Of a stretch of 64,000 nucleotides of DNA, positions 1 to 7,227 are shown piece after piece (positions within the stretch are counted from its first letter, which is position 1; every line of letters begins with the position of its first letter). Source of the DNA: Terribium retamae (lineage in GTDB: Bacteria; Pseudomonadota; Alphaproteobacteria; Rhizobiales; Rhizobiaceae); assembly GCF_022347545.1 (NCBI RefSeq), contig NZ_JAKREW010000004.1, positions 62,001-126,000 of the forward strand. The letters are read 5' to 3'. A program made the position numbers and the translations under genes. A model generated the notes under the pieces. The model was not told where the DNA came from. It was given only the letters and a program-made list of their open reading frames with translations, and searched no databases.

Positions 1-1
1 T

Positions 2-619
2 TACATGGCGCTCGGGCTTGTCCTGACAGGCGTCGTCGCCTTCACCGTGAGCTCCGTTCCCGCGCTCTATGTACCGATCTTCTCCAGCCCGCTGAAATGG
101 GTGGTGATGCTCGCGCCGCTCGCCTTCGTGCTGCTCTTCTCGTTCCGCATCCAGACCATGTCCGCCGCAGGCGCACAAGCCATGTTCTGGGCCTTCTGCG
201 CGGTCATGGGTCTGTCGCTCGCTTCGGTTTTCCTTGTCTTCACCGGCACATCGATCGCGCGCACATTCTTCATCGCCGCCACGATGTTTGGCGCGATGAG
301 CCTCTACGGCTACACGACGAAGACCGACATGACGAAGTTCTCGTCTTTCCTGATCATGGGATTGATCGGCGTCGTCATCGCCAGCATCGTCAACATCTTC
401 CTCGGCTCGTCCGCCCTGCAGTTCGCGATCTCGGTTATCGGCATCCTTGTTTTCCTCGGCCTGACAGCTTGGGACACGCAGAATATCAAGGAGCAGTACG
501 CCGAGCACTTCGACAGCGAGTCCCGGCAGAAGATGGCCGTCTGGGGCGCGTTCTCGCTCTACCTGAACTTCGTCAACATCTTCCAGCTGCTGCTGAACTT
601 CACGGGCGAGCGCGAGTAA
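2..619 (+). CDS. Bax inhibitor-1/YccA (YbhL-like) family membrane protein, 5' truncated
   Basis: The reading frame is open from the first bases of the window and codon 2-4 reads Tyr directly before an internal Met, so the true N-terminus lies outside. About seven hydrophobic segments are visible, and the C-terminal part has the acidic TAWDTQ region typical of the BI-1 family. These are inner-membrane proteins; bacterial members are linked to ion leak or proteolysis control, but the function here is not shown. In alphaproteobacteria this gene is often preceded by the ybhL RNA motif, which would fall upstream of the window. DUF2076 follows on the same strand 37 bases later. Confidence 0.88.
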   Translation, partial: YMALGLVLTGVVAFTVSSVPALYVPIFSSPLKWVVMLAPLAFVLLFSFRIQTMSAAGAQAMFWAFCAVMGLSLASVFLVFTGTSIARTFFIAATMFGAMSLYGYTTKTDMTKFSSFLIMGLIGVVIASIVNIFLGSSALQFAISVIGILVFLGLTAWDTQNIKEQYAEHFDSESRQKMAVWGAFSLYLNFVNIFQLLLNFTGERE

Positions 620-656
620 GCGCACGCGGTAAACCGTATAGTTCGAGGAGACCAGT

Positions 657-1220
657 ATGGATCGCAATGACAGCCAGGCAATCGAACAGCTGTTCGGCAA
701 GCTCACCCTTGTCGAACAGCAGTCGCCGCCGCGAGACAGCGAAGCCGAAGCCTTCATCCGCGACAAGATCGCCTCCCAACCCGGCGCTCCGTATTATATG
801 GCGCAAACCATCATCGTGCAGGAACAGGCCTTGCAGTCCGCACAGGCGCATATCCAGCAGCTTGAAGCCGATGCCTCTCGCTCGGGTGGGGGGCTGTTCG
901 GCGGATTGTTCGGCGGCAGCCGGCAAACGCGTCGTGCATCTCCCTCGCAGATCGGCGGGACATACGGCTCGGGGGTTGGGCAGCAGCAGCCCTACCAACA
1001 GGGCGGCTTCGGCCAGCAACGTGCGGGCGGCGGCTTCCTCGCCGGCGCGGCACAAACTGCGATGGGTGTCGCCGGCGGCATGCTGCTCGCAAACGCTGTC
1101 GGCAGCATGTTTGGTGCCAACGAAGCCCAGGCAGCCGAGCAACCGGAACAGCCGGCGAAGGAACCTGCCGCCGAGGATGCCGGGTTTGACGACGGCGGCA
1201 TGGAAGACATGGAGTTTTAG
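657..1220 (+). CDS. DUF2076 domain-containing protein
   Basis: A 187-residue protein. The first 70 residues are a helical DUF2076 region, with an early EQLF motif and a later run of Gln and Ala. A Gly/Gln/Ser-rich low-complexity middle (about residues 80-125) follows, then an Ala-rich hydrophobic stretch and an acidic tail ending in Met-Glu-Phe. There is no clear signal peptide. The start is supported by a GAGGAG ribosome site seven bases upstream. The family is common in rhizobia and is described loosely as periplasmic or envelope-associated; no biochemical role is known to me. It lies directly downstream of the BI-1 gene and is followed by a strong hairpin. Confidence 0.8.
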   Translation: MDRNDSQAIEQLFGKLTLVEQQSPPRDSEAEAFIRDKIASQPGAPYYMAQTIIVQEQALQSAQAHIQQLEADASRSGGGLFGGLFGGSRQTRRASPSQIGGTYGSGVGQQQPYQQGGFGQQRAGGGFLAGAAQTAMGVAGGMLLANAVGSMFGANEAQAAEQPEQPAKEPAAEDAGFDDGGMEDMEF

Positions 1221-1282
1221 TCAACCCCTATGCCGAAGACGGCGAGAAGTCGTCTCCTGTTGGCCGCTTTCCGCGGTAAGGA

Positions 1283-1318
1283 GCAGCCTGCGCAATGACA
1301 TGCGCAGGCTGCCGATCT
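1283..1318 (+). terminator. Hairpin after the DUF2076 gene
   Basis: A perfect 12-bp stem (arms 1283-1294 and 1301-1312, six-base loop) is followed by a short T-containing run. It lies 63 bases past the DUF2076 stop and between convergent genes, so it may serve both directions. Confidence 0.6.
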
Positions 1319-1376
1319 TTAGAACCAACCGCTGCGATTTTCCCGGCAGGCCTTACCCAGAAAAGCGCCGCACCGC

Positions 1377-2672
1377 CTAGAGCCAGCCACCAGCAAACCC
1401 AGCCTTCCGCAGACCCGTCGCTATGAAGGAGCAATTTCGCATCAGACGCCAGATCAGCCCGGAACGATGGTTCTCGAACATGATCACGACCGGCCCCTGG
1501 TTGATCCCGACATGATCATCAGAAATCCAACCCTGTCCTTGCTCTGTTTTAAGAGTCGGATTGAAGCTTGCGGTGAAGCCATAGGGGTTGTCGCCGGCAA
1601 GATCGAGTGCCTGGAAATGATGGATGACCGGCATGACGATCTCGGGCGCGAAGGGGAGCGATGAGAGGGCTGCACAGGGCGAGAGTGTGCCGTCGTCAGG
1701 ACCGAAGGGCACCCCACGGGCCATATAGCCATGGAAATACCGCTCGCTGCCACGGATGTTCTCCCGCCGCTTTCCCGGCCCGTCACTCGCCGTCACACCC
1801 CAGCAATTCTCGTGATAGCCCTCGAAACCTCGAGGGTTGCGGATTGCATATTCGCGCTGGACATAGGCCGCGCGCCGGCTGTTTTCGAAATAGTCCAGCC
1901 CCTTGTCGCGCATGAAGACATCGCGGATACCACGAAAGTCGATCCACAGATGCGACATCTGGTGAATGAACAGCGGGCCTGCATACACAAATGCCTGGTC
2001 ATAGATCGTCTTCCAGCGATAACCCGAAAGCCACGCCGAATAACTTTCAGGCCCGATGCAATGCGTGGGTGATCCGAGCGCCAGGACATAAAGGATCAGG
2101 GCTTCGTCATAGCCTTTCCAATGATAAGGCAAGAAGCCTCGGCCCGGCTTCCAGCCATGGCTGAGCAAGGCGCCGCCATCCAGGGCCCAGCGCCAATCGA
2201 CCCTGCAATAGAGCGCAGTGGCCAGCGTGCGAATTTCCTGCTCCTGCTGACAATCCAGATCGAAATAGGCGCCTGAAGTCAGAACCCCTGCCATGAGAAG
2301 CGCCGTATCCACAGTGGAAAGCTCTGAATTCCAGGCCCGCTGTCCGGTCCTCATGTCGAGGAAATGATAGAAGAAACCCTTGTAGCCTGTCGCGTACCGT
2401 TCTGTTCCCTGGTGACTGTTCCAAAGAAAACGCAAGGTCGTGAGTGTTCGTCTGCAGGCCTCCTGACGATCGATCCAGCCACGTTCCGCGCCAACGGCAT
2501 AAGCCGAAAGCCCCATGCCCGTGGCGGCAATGCTTGCGGGAAAACCGGGACGGTTCCTGTCGGCCACAAGGCCGGTCTCCGGATCGGCCTCCTGCAGGAA
2601 ATAAGCGAACGAGCGCCGCTGGAGACTTTCCAGCAGCAACTCGTCAGGCTCTTTTATGGGCGGAATATCCAT
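1377..2672 (-). CDS. Glucoamylase-like (GH144/GH189-type fold) glycoside hydrolase
   Basis: A 431-residue protein without a signal peptide, so probably cytoplasmic. It matches the glycoamylase-like family, which includes endo-beta-1,2-glucanases and the transglycosylating domain of cyclic beta-1,2-glucan synthase. Visible markers are the SELSTVDTALL segment near residues 116-126 with candidate acidic residue Glu117, the Trp/Gly/His-rich central part, and the NQGPVVIMFEN segment near the C-terminus. Rhizobia make cyclic beta-1,2-glucans, so hydrolysis of such glucans is a sensible guess, but substrate specificity is inferred. It starts 18 bases after the PAS-LuxR gene ends on the same strand, so the two are probably co-transcribed. 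Confidence 0.85.
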   Translation of the reverse strand: MDIPPIKEPDELLLESLQRRSFAYFLQEADPETGLVADRNRPGFPASIAATGMGLSAYAVGAERGWIDRQEACRRTLTTLRFLWNSHQGTERYATGYKGFFYHFLDMRTGQRAWNSELSTVDTALLMAGVLTSGAYFDLDCQQEQEIRTLATALYCRVDWRWALDGGALLSHGWKPGRGFLPYHWKGYDEALILYVLALGSPTHCIGPESYSAWLSGYRWKTIYDQAFVYAGPLFIHQMSHLWIDFRGIRDVFMRDKGLDYFENSRRAAYVQREYAIRNPRGFEGYHENCWGVTASDGPGKRRENIRGSERYFHGYMARGVPFGPDDGTLSPCAALSSLPFAPEIVMPVIHHFQALDLAGDNPYGFTASFNPTLKTEQGQGWISDDHVGINQGPVVIMFENHRSGLIWRLMRNCSFIATGLRKAGFAGGWL

Positions 2673-2690
2673 GAAGCGGAGAAGGCGCGT

Positions 2691-4217
2691 CTAGAGTGGA
2701 CGACGCGACGTGTTGCGGCTTTCGGCTCCCGTAAAGCCGCGCTCCCGTGCCCAAACGACTGCGGCTGTCCGGCTGTGAACACCCGTTTTGTTGTAGATCC
2801 GGGCGACATGATTGCGCACCGTGTTGCGGGTCAGTCCGAGCTTCTTGACGATATCGGCATCACTGAGCCCCTGACACATCAGCCCCAATACATCCTTCTC
2901 ACGGGCCGTCAGATCGGAAAGCCCGGAGGCGCCTTTGTTCGATTGTCCGGGGTGACGCAAGTTGGCCAGCTTTTCGATGACCGTGCGACTGAACCAGGAC
3001 GTATCCTGCATGACGGCCTCAATTGCAGCGATCAGCTCCACCTCGGACCGTTTGCGCTCGGTAATGTCCTGGATGACAATCAGCACGCATTCCTGGCCAT
3101 GGATGAGCACCGTTTCGGCCGACAACAGGCAGTCGAGGATCTCGTCCTGCTTCGTGCGAAGCTGGATTTCCATATCTCGAAAACCGCCCGCCCTCTCGAT
3201 CTCCCGCTCAACCTGGCGGCGCGAAGCACCGCTCATCCAGATCGGCAGTTCCGGTCCGGTCCGGCCGGCTGCCTCTTCCTCCGCGTAACCAAGCACGGAT
3301 GTGAAGGCGTCGTTGACATCGAGAACCCGATAGTCTTCACGCGTGACCAGCAAGGTCGGAACCGGCGTGAGACGAAACGACCGGGCGAAGCGCTCCTCGC
3401 TCTGTCGCAACGCATCTTCTGCCTTCTTGCGCGGCTCCAGGTCCATGAAGGTAAAGAGCATGCACGCTTCTTCCCCGACCTCGATCGGCTGACCGGCGAC
3501 GATCACGAATTTCGAGCCGCCTTGCGGCAGCTTCAGCGTCGCCTCCGTCTGCGGGATCGTCTTGCCTTCGCGCAGGCAGGCGATCGCCTCATCCTTGCCA
3601 GCCGCACCTTCCAAAACGTCGATCTCATATGTCGAGCGTCCGATCAGGTCCGCAGCGGCATAGCCGGTCATCTCCAGAAATCCCTGATTGACCTTGACAT
3701 AGCGCAGATCGGACAGCCGGCAGATAATGGCCGGCGCTGGGTTGGCGTTGAAGGTGCGTTCGAAGCGCTCCTCGGCTGTGAAACGCTCGGTCATGTCCTG
3801 GACGACGAGCGCGTAGGATTCGGGCTTTCCTTTGATGTCGGTCAGCACGATTCCGCGCAACAGATGAAAACACCGCCAGGGGTTTTCCTCGTCACCAGGC
3901 AGCTTGGTGACCTCGACCGTCACATCCTCAAACGCCTCTCCCGCAAGCAGACGATCGATGGGATACTGATCGGATGTGAGCGTATGGTTGTTCCGATATT
4001 TGAGCAGGAAGCGTTTGCGATAGTCAAAGGCGGCGGGGCCAATCTCGGAAAGATCCTTGGCATCGTGCAGAAAGAGCGCCTGTTGGTTTGCCCAGACGAT
4101 CTCTCCTGAGAGATCGATCAACAGGATACCCTCGCCGAGGCCGGCGACAATCTCCTGCAACTGTCGACGATCCGTCTGCGCTGTGAGGATCGCTTCGTCA
4201 TCAATGCCAGAACCCAT
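2691..4217 (-). CDS. PAS-domain LuxR-type transcriptional regulator
   Basis: A 508-residue protein. Three PAS-like modules can be made out at roughly residues 12-130, 135-255 and 265-385; the first reads GILLIDLSGEIVWAN and two modules end in DMTER/DITER. After a short linker comes a LuxR-type helix-turn-helix at about 425-490, with LTAREKDVLGL and the NTVRNHVARIY recognition helix. There is no kinase or receiver domain, so signal sensing and DNA binding are on one soluble chain. It is the first gene of a probable two-gene operon with the glucan hydrolase. The ligand or redox signal cannot be read from the sequence. Confidence 0.85.
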   Translation of the reverse strand: MGSGIDDEAILTAQTDRRQLQEIVAGLGEGILLIDLSGEIVWANQQALFLHDAKDLSEIGPAAFDYRKRFLLKYRNNHTLTSDQYPIDRLLAGEAFEDVTVEVTKLPGDEENPWRCFHLLRGIVLTDIKGKPESYALVVQDMTERFTAEERFERTFNANPAPAIICRLSDLRYVKVNQGFLEMTGYAAADLIGRSTYEIDVLEGAAGKDEAIACLREGKTIPQTEATLKLPQGGSKFVIVAGQPIEVGEEACMLFTFMDLEPRKKAEDALRQSEERFARSFRLTPVPTLLVTREDYRVLDVNDAFTSVLGYAEEEAAGRTGPELPIWMSGASRRQVEREIERAGGFRDMEIQLRTKQDEILDCLLSAETVLIHGQECVLIVIQDITERKRSEVELIAAIEAVMQDTSWFSRTVIEKLANLRHPGQSNKGASGLSDLTAREKDVLGLMCQGLSDADIVKKLGLTRNTVRNHVARIYNKTGVHSRTAAVVWARERGFTGAESRNTSRRPL

Positions 4218-4254
4218 GCGTCTGACCTTACAGCGGTTGTTGCTGCCTGAACAA

Positions 4255-4286
4255 CATGGCCGGCTGGCGTTAGCCAGCCGGCCATG
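4255..4286. terminator. Perfect 13-bp hairpin between PRC-barrel and PAS-LuxR genes
   Basis: Arms at 4255-4267 and 4274-4286 are perfectly complementary around a six-base loop. No T-tract follows on either strand, so this could be a terminator-like or mRNA-end hairpin for the PRC-barrel gene or part of the leader of the regulator. Confidence 0.45.
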
Positions 4287-4357
4287 CGCTACACGCGAAG
4301 CATTCCAGAACGAAGGAGCAAGGTTGGGAACGCTTCATGCGTCAGACTGGCGACGTT

Positions 4358-4756
4358 TTAGGATTTCCACTTGCCTTCATAGGTGAAGGCTGGGGCTGCT
4401 TTGAGTTGGTCTGCCGTTGCATTCATCCTTGCCTGCCATTTCTTGTTGCTGGCGTCATAGCTGACTGCCATGGCTGCAGGATCGACGACAACATAGTGCT
4501 CTCCCACGCCGAGGAAGCCGCCCACCGACACCACAAAACCCTCGATGCCATTCTCCTTGGAAACCACGACATCCTTGATCTCACCGATGGTCTCGTCTCC
4601 CGCATTGAGGACATTCAGCCCAATAACGTTGGAGGAAAGCACGCTCGTGTCGGTGACGGATACAAAGCGTGGTTCGGCTGCCGGTGTGGTGGTCTGGGCA
4701 AAAGCAGGAATGACTGCGGCGGACAGCAGGAGGGCGCCTAGAAGTATATTGCGCAT
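4358..4756 (-). CDS. Secreted PRC-barrel domain protein
   Basis: A 132-residue protein with a clear Sec signal peptide: Met-Arg-Asn start, hydrophobic core, and cleavage after the first PAFA. The mature part is a PRC-barrel: a conserved NVLNAGDETIGEIKDVV segment followed by GIEGFVVSVGGFLG. Such periplasmic PRC-barrel proteins are abundant in rhizobia and are often tied to stress response, but their partners are unknown. It is followed upstream on the same strand by the CsbD remnant and DUF982, a grouping typical of general stress genes. I did not find a clear EcfG-type promoter. Confidence 0.85.
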   Translation of the reverse strand: MRNILLGALLLSAAVIPAFAQTTTPAAEPRFVSVTDTSVLSSNVIGLNVLNAGDETIGEIKDVVVSKENGIEGFVVSVGGFLGVGEHYVVVDPAAMAVSYDASNKKWQARMNATADQLKAAPAFTYEGKWKS

Positions 4757-4822
4757 GGGGTATTCCCTTGATTGAAGTCATAGGTACGGAAGGAAGCAGC
4801 GTGGGATTGACGCTGCGGCTTG

Positions 4823-5004
4823 CTATTTCTTCAGCGCATCGCGCACCGCATCCTTGGCGCCGCCGATCGTGCTGAGAACTTTGCCGGCAGCCTTCTCGGC
4901 CTTGCCTTCGGCTTGCGTTTTGGTGTCGCCGGTTAGCTTGCCGGCAGCTTCATTGATGGTGCCTTCACCTGTTTTGCGGCACCCGTGATGCGGTCTTTGT
5001 CCAT
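4823..5004 (-). pseudogene. CsbD family protein with a one-base deletion
   Basis: From the ATG at 5002-5004, with a GGAGA ribosome site, the frame reads Met-Asp-Lys-Asp-Arg-Ile-Thr-Gly-Ala-Ala-Lys-Gln-Val-Lys, the CsbD N-terminus. It then shifts and would stop after about 24 codons. Moving one frame at about 4961-4964 restores the rest of a CsbD protein (Thr-Ile-Asn-Glu-Ala-Ala-Gly-Lys, then a Lys/Glu/Ala-rich tail to TAG at 4823). One missing base would give an intact 60-residue protein. CsbD-like proteins are small hydrophilic stress proteins. Either the gene is newly broken or the assembly has an error. Confidence 0.8.
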
Positions 5005-5126
5005 GTCATTTCTCCAAAGCTTGGCCCGAACCCTTGGTGTTCGGGAAGCTGGAACCTATGAAATAGGGCCAAGCCTCAAAAGACACGACTGGATCAGCAC
5101 GAGTGATGCAAACGCATCATTCACGT

Positions 5127-5414
5127 TCAAACTAGTTCGTTTGAATCCCTGACCTGAACGTCGCCTGGAACTTCATAGGAGACTGGAAAACCAGCCTCTT
5201 CCGCCGCGGCGAGAACGGCATGACGCACCTCCTGTGGCAGCCGCTTTGCAAGCATGTGCTCCATCGATGTTTGCACGGCCAGCAGATACATCGGTCCTTT
5301 GACGCCCAGCCAATGACGGCAAAGGATCTCGGCGGCCTGATCGGTGTTACGCACGACCATGCGGCCCCGACTGGGCAAATCTATTGTAAAGGGATCGAAA
5401 ACAACGTTGCGCAC
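5127..5414 (-). CDS. DUF982 domain-containing protein
   Basis: A 95-residue protein of the DUF982 family, which is largely restricted to rhizobia and relatives and has many paralogues per genome. Visible are the N-terminal beta strands, the NTDQAAEILCRHW helix typical of the family and a second helix with EVRHAVLAAAEEAGFPV. There is no signal peptide or membrane segment. Function is unknown. It lies on the same strand as the CsbD and PRC-barrel genes but is 122 bases from the former, so it may have its own promoter. Confidence 0.82.
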   Translation of the reverse strand: MRNVVFDPFTIDLPSRGRMVVRNTDQAAEILCRHWLGVKGPMYLLAVQTSMEHMLAKRLPQEVRHAVLAAAEEAGFPVSYEVPGDVQVRDSNELV

Positions 5415-5636
5415 GATGCCTCCATGTGTTGACTTTCCCGCAGGAAATGGTGGTCAAGCATCAAGGTAGTCCGACGGCCGCGGTTCGGTAGAAACCGTTG
5501 CATCATTTGCCTTGATGCATTCGCACCGGTGAACTATCCGTCCTCTTGCACTCGACGGCGGCGCAGGGTGGCACTTCTCTTGCCGGTGCAACCACGCAGC
5601 GTGGCTGCGTGGAATCTGGCAGACGTCGCTGGAGGC

Positions 5637-5786
5637 CTAGACTATCGAAATCGCCAGATAGGCGATCCCGAACATCGATATCGCAATGATGAATACGAGC
5701 GCCATCACGAGTCCAAAGCTTGGACCGTCTATCGGTTTCTGGTCGCCTAGTCCGGAGGCCGTCTTATCTCTGAGTTTCGTCACCAT
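5637..5786 (-). CDS. Small single-pass membrane protein (49 aa)
   Basis: ATG at 5784-5786 is preceded by a strong AGGGAGG ribosome site. The frame encodes a charged N-terminus with MVTKLRDK, a Gly-Pro turn near residue 21, and one long hydrophobic helix from about residue 24 to the C-terminal Val49, ending in TAG. The strong ribosome site and one clean transmembrane helix argue for a real gene. I do not recognise a named family; many rhizobia carry short membrane proteins of this form near stress genes. It is too short for the usual ORF length cut-off. Confidence 0.6.
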   Translation of the reverse strand: MVTKLRDKTASGLGDQKPIDGPSFGLVMALVFIIAISMFGIAYLAISIV

Positions 5787-6008
5787 GCGAGCCTCCCTGT
5801 TACACAAGAGAAAGCGTGGATCCTGCCCGGTATTTTCAGAACGTCCGCTGTCGAGGTCTTCGCGGCAAGTTCAAGGTAGTGGCCGCCAATCTGCCAAAAC
5901 AGATGCAACTGTATCTGATCATCCAGATGCAGATGAGTTACGCGAACACGGCACAGGTTTCGGGATCGCCAGATATTGCTGTCGATCTCAAGATCGTCAG
6001 AAATCACG

Positions 6009-6038
6009 TTGACGTAAACGTCAATCGAAGGCTATAGA
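6009..6038 (+). promoter_or_regulatory. MerR-type (LiuR-like) palindrome with promoter
   Basis: A perfect palindrome, TTGACGTAAACGTCAA (6009-6024), contains a TTGACG -35 element. A TATAGA-like -10 lies at 6033-6038, giving an 18-base spacer. Operators inside long spacers are typical of MerR-family activators, and the sequence resembles, from memory, the LiuR site of branched-chain amino acid and acyl-CoA catabolism genes. It lies 118 bases upstream of the SCP2 gene. The rest of the 370-base gap from 5787 to 6156 shows nothing else I can name. Confidence 0.55.
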
Positions 6039-6156
6039 ACGATCACGGTGACGATGCCTTCTTGAAACGCGTTTTGCGCGAGGCTTGCGCGCCGCAGCGT
6101 CCGGCAAAGCCGGCCGAAACGAACATGCGCGACGCGCAAAAGACAGGGAGACAATC

Positions 6157-6441
6157 ATGGGCGTTCAGGAAATCGCGGCAGGCCTCAAGTCCAAGGTCGA
6201 AAGCGCCGGCTTCGACAAGTCGGTGAAGTTCGACACGGGCGCCGATGGCGTCATCGTCATCGACGGCGCGTCGATCTCGACCACCGATGCTCCGACCGAC
6301 TGCACCATCAAGCTTTCGCTCGACGACCTGGAGTCGCTGATCGCCGGCGACCTTAACCCGACCATGGCTTTCATGACCGGCAAGCTGAAGATCGAGGGCG
6401 ACATGTCGGTTGCCATGGCGCTCAGCCAATTGATCGGCTGA
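6157..6441 (+). CDS. SCP2 sterol-binding domain protein
   Basis: A 94-residue single-domain SCP2 protein. It has the DCTIKLSLDDLESLIAG segment and the C-terminal NPTMAFMTGKLKIEGDMSVAM motif that define the family. A longer frame runs upstream, but ATG 6157 has a CAGGGAG ribosome site and gives the normal SCP2 start. Members bind acyl chains or sterol-like lipids and are often found with fatty-acid or branched-chain amino acid catabolism genes. A MerR-type palindrome and promoter lie upstream, which fits that type of regulation. Confidence 0.88.
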   Translation: MGVQEIAAGLKSKVESAGFDKSVKFDTGADGVIVIDGASISTTDAPTDCTIKLSLDDLESLIAGDLNPTMAFMTGKLKIEGDMSVAMALSQLIG

Positions 6442-6553
6442 GCCGAAGAGCATTGCCAAGATGCGGCCGCGGCCCTGCCCTGGCCCATCGGCTCGATAGC
6501 AACGGCGGCAGACTGAGCCGAAACTCGCCTGCCGCCGTCCGGCCCCCGCCGTT

Positions 6554-7129
6554 TCAGGCTGCTGCGACCCGCACTGCCGCGCGCTCGCCTGCCTTGCGCC
6601 CCGAAGCCTTCAACGTGCCCTGGGCGCCATCCAATACGCCCGGCACCAGTTCCAACGCCAGGAAGCGATCGCGTTCATAAGGGCCCGGCATCGCCAACCC
6701 GGCGGTCTTCTCGGCCGAGAAGCCGAAACGCGCGTAGTAAGCTGCATCTCCGACAAGCAGGATGGCCCGGTGGCCGAGACGAGTTGCTTCAGCCACGGCG
6801 TGATGCATCAGCGCTGAGCCGATGCCGGCGCTCTTGACCGTTGGATCGACGGCGAGCGGGCCGAGCAGCAGCGCAGCCGCACCATGGTCACCCAGACGGA
6901 CATCCCACAACCGGACGGTTCCGACGACCGCGCCACCTTCGCCACGTGCAACAAAGGCCAGCCCTTCGGATGGACGGCGGCCGCGCCGCAGTTTCTCCGA
7001 CGACTTGCGCTTGCGTCCCGCGCCCATGGCACGGTCGAGCAGCGCCTCGCGTGCGGCAATATCGGCGCCGGTTTCGGCGGTGATGATGATGGCAGGCGAA
7101 GCTGCCGGCAGGGTTTTGGCAATGTCCAT
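6554..7129 (-). CDS. GNAT family N-acetyltransferase (YhbS-like)
   Basis: A 191-residue protein with one GNAT fold. The acetyl-CoA loop is KSAGIGSAL at about residues 108-116, preceded by the LGPLAVDP strand. The AYYARFGF segment near residue 140 is typical of YhbS-type acetyltransferases. The substrate is unknown. A basic patch (GRKRKSSEKLRRGRR, about 37-51) is unusual near the N-terminus and might contact RNA or nucleotides, which is inference only. It stands alone, facing away from the ornithine decarboxylase leader region. Confidence 0.82.
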   Translation of the reverse strand: MDIAKTLPAASPAIIITAETGADIAAREALLDRAMGAGRKRKSSEKLRRGRRPSEGLAFVARGEGGAVVGTVRLWDVRLGDHGAAALLLGPLAVDPTVKSAGIGSALMHHAVAEATRLGHRAILLVGDAAYYARFGFSAEKTAGLAMPGPYERDRFLALELVPGVLDGAQGTLKASGRKAGERAAVRVAAA

Positions 7130-7227
7130 TTCCGCGATCCTTCACAAGCGGAGATCTGTTCCACGAGCGAACCCACCGCCGGCGCAAGAGCACCGGCGAG
7201 CGGGGTGATCTGACAGGCTGACGCCCG

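Noticed and set aside
97..1380. A 427-residue plus-strand frame across the BI-1 and DUF2076 genes
   Set aside because: It is Arg/Pro/His-rich shadow translation in another frame of two well-supported genes.
2364..4109. A 581-residue plus-strand frame opposite the PAS-LuxR gene
   Set aside because: Antisense shadow of a gene with clear PAS and LuxR motifs; no ribosome site or domain.
5449..5519. Nine-base inverted repeat GCATCAAGG/CCTTGATGC upstream of DUF982
   Set aside because: Short arms about 45 bases apart; likely chance and not clearly linked to a promoter.
4757..5640. EcfG-type general stress promoter (GGAAC-N16/17-CGTT) before PRC-barrel, CsbD or DUF982
   Set aside because: I looked on the coding strand upstream of each gene and found no match with correct spacing.
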